The notes under the pieces: model-generated
What the model saw: the letters and a program-made list of their open reading frames with translations, nothing else
Told to the model about the DNA's origin: nothing
Database searches by the model: none
Made by a program: the position numbers and the translations under genes
Part shown: positions 27,987 through 29,802 of the stretch, one piece after another
Numbering within the stretch: the stretch's first letter is position 1
Layout of the letters: each line of letters opens with the position of its first letter
Assembly (NCBI GenBank): GCA_045536425.1
Contig: JAZSNN010000014.1
Span: 1-29,802 of the forward strand
Length of the DNA stretch: 29,802 nt
Direction: 5' to 3'
From: UBA11540 sp045536425
GTDB lineage: Bacteria > Bacillota > Clostridia > Oscillospirales > Ruminococcaceae

Positions 27987-28619
27987 CTATTTTCCTCTCA
28001 TCTTGCAGTCAAACGGGCACTCGTCGCATTTTGGGCTTCGCGCGGTGCAAACGTCCCTGCCAAATAATACCAATCTATGACACAAATCCGAGCTTCTCTC
28101 GGGGTCTAATACCTCTTTTAGTTGTAGCTCGCACTTGTATGGGTCTTTTGTGTCAGAAAGCCCCAAACGGTTTGTGATTCTGATGCAATGTGTGTCGCAC
28201 ACAATAGCGGGTTTGTGATAAATGTCGCCTAAAATGAGGTTTGCGGTCTTTCGCCCAACACCCGAAAGGGAAGTCAGGTCCTCCATCGTGTCGGGAACCG
28301 CACCGCCAAAACGGTTTATCAGGTCGTTTGCAATCGACAAAATGTCCTTCGCCTTTGTTTTGTACAACCCGCAGGGGTGAACGATTTTTTCTATGTCCTC
28401 GAGCTTTGCGCCCGCAATGGACTCGAGCGTCGGATACTTACTAAAAAGCTCCTTTGTCACGACGTTCACTCTCGCGTCGGTGCATTGTGCGGAAAGGCGG
28501 GTGGCAATGAGTAGCTCATACGGTGTCGAGTACACAAGAGAACACACCGCCTGAGGATACAAACGCTCAAGGGTGTCGCAAACCATATTCGCTTTTTCTT
28601 TTAATTTTTTTCCTGCCAT
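27987..28619 (-). CDS. nth: Endonuclease III (DNA glycosylase/AP lyase)
   Basis: Base-excision repair enzyme removing oxidised pyrimidines. The 210-aa protein has the helix-hairpin-helix LSGVGRKTANLIL with the catalytic Lys124 and the catalytic Asp142 in VCDTHCIRITNRLGL. The C-terminal Fe-S loop has Cys191, 198, 201 and 205, i.e. C-x6-C-x2-C-x3-C, two residues shorter than the usual final C-x5-C, but all four Cys are present. Start ATG follows GAGGCG. It heads an operon with the exporter. Confidence 0.93.
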   Translation of the reverse strand: MAGKKLKEKANMVCDTLERLYPQAVCSLVYSTPYELLIATRLSAQCTDARVNVVTKELFSKYPTLESIAGAKLEDIEKIVHPCGLYKTKAKDILSIANDLINRFGGAVPDTMEDLTSLSGVGRKTANLILGDIYHKPAIVCDTHCIRITNRLGLSDTKDPYKCELQLKEVLDPERSSDLCHRLVLFGRDVCTARSPKCDECPFDCKMRGK

Positions 28620-28656
28620 AACGCCTCATATACTACGAAAGATTAGCATATATTGA

Positions 28657-28685
28657 AGTATACACCAAAACCTGAATATCCGCAA
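28657..28685 (-). promoter_or_regulatory. Promoter of nth-exporter operon
   Basis: TTGCGG, 17 bp, TATACT on the minus strand. Confidence 0.78.
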
Positions 28686-28718
28686 GAGAAAAAATTTTTA
28701 AAAAATTGAAAAAAAGTG

Positions 28719-28747
28719 TTGACTTTTTCAAAAGTATATAGTAAAAT
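28719..28747 (+). promoter_or_regulatory. Promoter of the tRNA Val-Asp-Phe-Gly operon
   Basis: TTGACT, 17 bp, TAAAAT, about 35 bp before the first tRNA. Confidence 0.82.
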
Positions 28748-28781
28748 ATAGTTCGTCGCCTGAATACAGAGCGATACATGT

Positions 28782-28857
28782 GGGAGCATAGCTCAGCTGG
28801 GAGAGCATCTGCCTTACAAGCAGAGGGTCACAGGTTCGAGCCCTGTTGTTCCCACCA
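28782..28857 (+). tRNA. tRNA-Val (TAC anticodon)
   Basis: 76 nt. Acceptor GGGAGCA/TGTTCCC, anticodon loop CTTACAA, T arm CAGGTTCGAGCCCTG, CCA encoded. Confidence 0.96.
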
Positions 28858-28862
28858 CATGT

Positions 28863-28939
28863 GGCCCGGTAGTTCAGTTGGTTAGAACGCTAGCCTGTCA
28901 CGCTAGAGGTCGTGGGTTCGAGCCCCATCCGGGTCGCCA
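28863..28939 (+). tRNA. tRNA-Asp (GTC anticodon)
   Basis: 77 nt. Acceptor GGCCCGG/CCGGGTC, anticodon loop CTGTCAC, T arm GTGGGTTCGAGCCCCAT, CCA encoded. Confidence 0.96.
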
Positions 28940-28943
28940 ATGA

Positions 28944-29019
<76 letters not shown>

Positions 29020-29023
29020 ATAT

Positions 29024-29099
29024 GCGGATTTAGCTCATCTGGTAGAGCGCCACCTTGCCAAGGTGGAGGTAGCGAGTTCGAGCCTCGTAATCCGCTCCA
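29024..29099 (+). tRNA. tRNA-Gly (GCC anticodon)
   Basis: 76 nt. Acceptor GCGGATT/AATCCGC, anticodon loop TTGCCAA, T arm GCGAGTTCGAGCCTCGT, CCA encoded. Confidence 0.97.
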
Positions 29100-29100
29100 G

Positions 29101-29130
29101 AAGCCGTACACAATGTGTACGGCTTTTTTC
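29101..29130 (+). terminator. Terminator of the tRNA operon
   Basis: GCCGTACAC/GTGTACGGC 9-bp stem followed by TTTTTTC. Confidence 0.92.
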
Positions 29131-29226
29131 TATGCCCCTATATCCATAAAATACCTTATTTTTTGTAAATCTGCACGAAATGTCAGTTCAAAATTTAACA
29201 CGGCTGACAAAAATATACTTTTACGG

Positions 29227-29255
29227 TTGTTTTAATTTCGATTTTATGTTACAAT
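29227..29255 (+). promoter_or_regulatory. Promoter of the 3'-end secreted-protein gene
   Basis: TTGTTT, 17 bp, TACAAT. An 8-bp leader hairpin (AACAGTGA/TCACTGTT, 29278-29304) follows before the ribosome site. Confidence 0.65.
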
Positions 29256-29327
29256 ATAACCCGAAGCAGTTTTATGAACAGTGAGATTAATCGTTTTCAC
29301 TGTTTCGTGGAGGAAGGGTCAGATTCT

Positions 29328-29802
29328 ATGAAAAAAACATATATCACAGCCGTACTTCGTTGTGCAATGTCGCTTTTGCTGTCTGCGGTGATAGCTTTCA
29401 GCTCGGCTCAGCTGTTCTCGGTTGAGGCATCGGCAGCAGGCGCAATGTTCTGCAAGGTTACATACAGCAACAAGTATACATATCTCAGCGTTACTCCCAG
29501 CGAGTCCGGCCATGTGATCCGTTATACAATCGACGGCTCAAAGCCCGATGAAGATTCAAAGCTTTATAAGTCAAGACTCCGTGCTTCCGCAGCCGTAACT
29601 GTACGTCTGGTGGAGTATGATAAAAACGGCGAAGAGGTTGACCGCAAGAAGATTACTCTCAAGAGAAAGTGTTGCAAGCCTGAAATTCAGACAGAAATCA
29701 CTGAAGAAGGTGTAAAGGTTACACTTTTATGTGATTCAAAGGATGCAGTAATTTATTACAGCACAAACGGTAAAAAGCCTACCACAAAATCAAAGGTATA
29801 CA
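29328..29802 (+). CDS. Secreted protein with chitobiase C-terminal-like repeats (partial)
   Basis: N-terminal 158 residues of an exported protein, continuing past the window. Residues 1-37 are a signal peptide (MKKTYITAVLRCAMSLLLSA..., cut near ASA). Then come repeats of the CHB_HEX_C/Fn3-associated type: VIRYTIDGSKPDEDSKLY (about 65-82) and VIYYSTNGKKPTTKSKVY (about 140-157), the typical 'IxYTxDGSxPTxxSxxY' pattern of cell-surface carbohydrate or wall-associated proteins. ATG follows GGAGGAAGGG. The domain that follows (catalytic or CAP) is out of view. Confidence 0.85.
   Translation, partial: MKKTYITAVLRCAMSLLLSAVIAFSSAQLFSVEASAAGAMFCKVTYSNKYTYLSVTPSESGHVIRYTIDGSKPDEDSKLYKSRLRASAAVTVRLVEYDKNGEEVDRKKITLKRKCCKPEIQTEITEEGVKVTLLCDSKDAVIYYSTNGKKPTTKSKVY

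Overview
The window reads as chromosomal DNA of an anaerobic, endospore-forming member of the Clostridia, perhaps an Oscillospirales/Ruminococcaceae-type gut bacterium (the lineage is inference). The evidence is oxygen-sensitive glycyl-radical enzymes (pyruvate formate-lyase and class III ribonucleotide reductase), stage V sporulation genes, a ThiT-type ECF vitamin transporter, strong GGAGG-type ribosome sites, many TTG/GTG starts and compact intergenic regions with classical intrinsic terminators. No phage, transposase, rRNA or CRISPR array was seen.

Layout. 1-3200 (minus): 5' part of pflB behind a pfl/ZTP riboswitch, a MntP-type Mn efflux pump and a FliB-like flagellin lysine methylase. 3280-4985 (plus): a small Xre regulator, then spoVAD-spoVAE. 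5050-9300 (minus): a deoxynucleotide module, nrdG, nrdD and trxB. NrdD carries a fused thioredoxin-like tail, and nrdG and nrdD have promoters with paired NrdR-box-like sites at the same 33-bp spacing. 9350-10925: a DUF1576 membrane protein. 10926-13290: a large secreted adhesin-like protein behind a structured leader. 13340-15350: an ArsB/SLC13-like permease, then a two-gene cassette (SLOG-fold protein and ribbon-helix-helix regulator) bounded by two identical 34-bp palindromic terminators. 15340-16320: thiT behind a TPP riboswitch. 16330-17815: a HAD phosphatase and a group of small regulators. 17880-21865 (minus): a phosphohexomutase, comM and lipoprotein operon. 21909-22440: two tRNA-Ser genes and an odd inverted copy of a tRNA 3' end. 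22441-24902: nadE, a DUF5050 remnant, a lipoprotein, a Cys-rich small protein and another Xre regulator. 24906-26106: ilvE. 26105-28685 (minus): nth, a heavy-metal exporter and an S1-domain protein. 28719-29124: a Val-Asp-Phe-Gly tRNA operon. 29227 to the end: the start of a secreted protein with chitobiase-C-terminal-like repeats.

Functional links. NrdG makes the glycyl radical on NrdD; the redoxin-like tail of NrdD and the neighbouring TrxB suggest a thioredoxin-reduced enzyme, and the promoter boxes suggest NrdR control by nucleotide pools. PflB is tied to ZTP (folate/one-carbon status) through its riboswitch. ThiT is tied to thiamine pyrophosphate.

No proven new system was found. The most unusual items are the palindrome-bounded SLOG/RHH cassette, the NrdR/NrdD-redoxin arrangement, the inverted tRNA-end element at 22142-22385, and an operator-like motif shared by two distant Xre loci.
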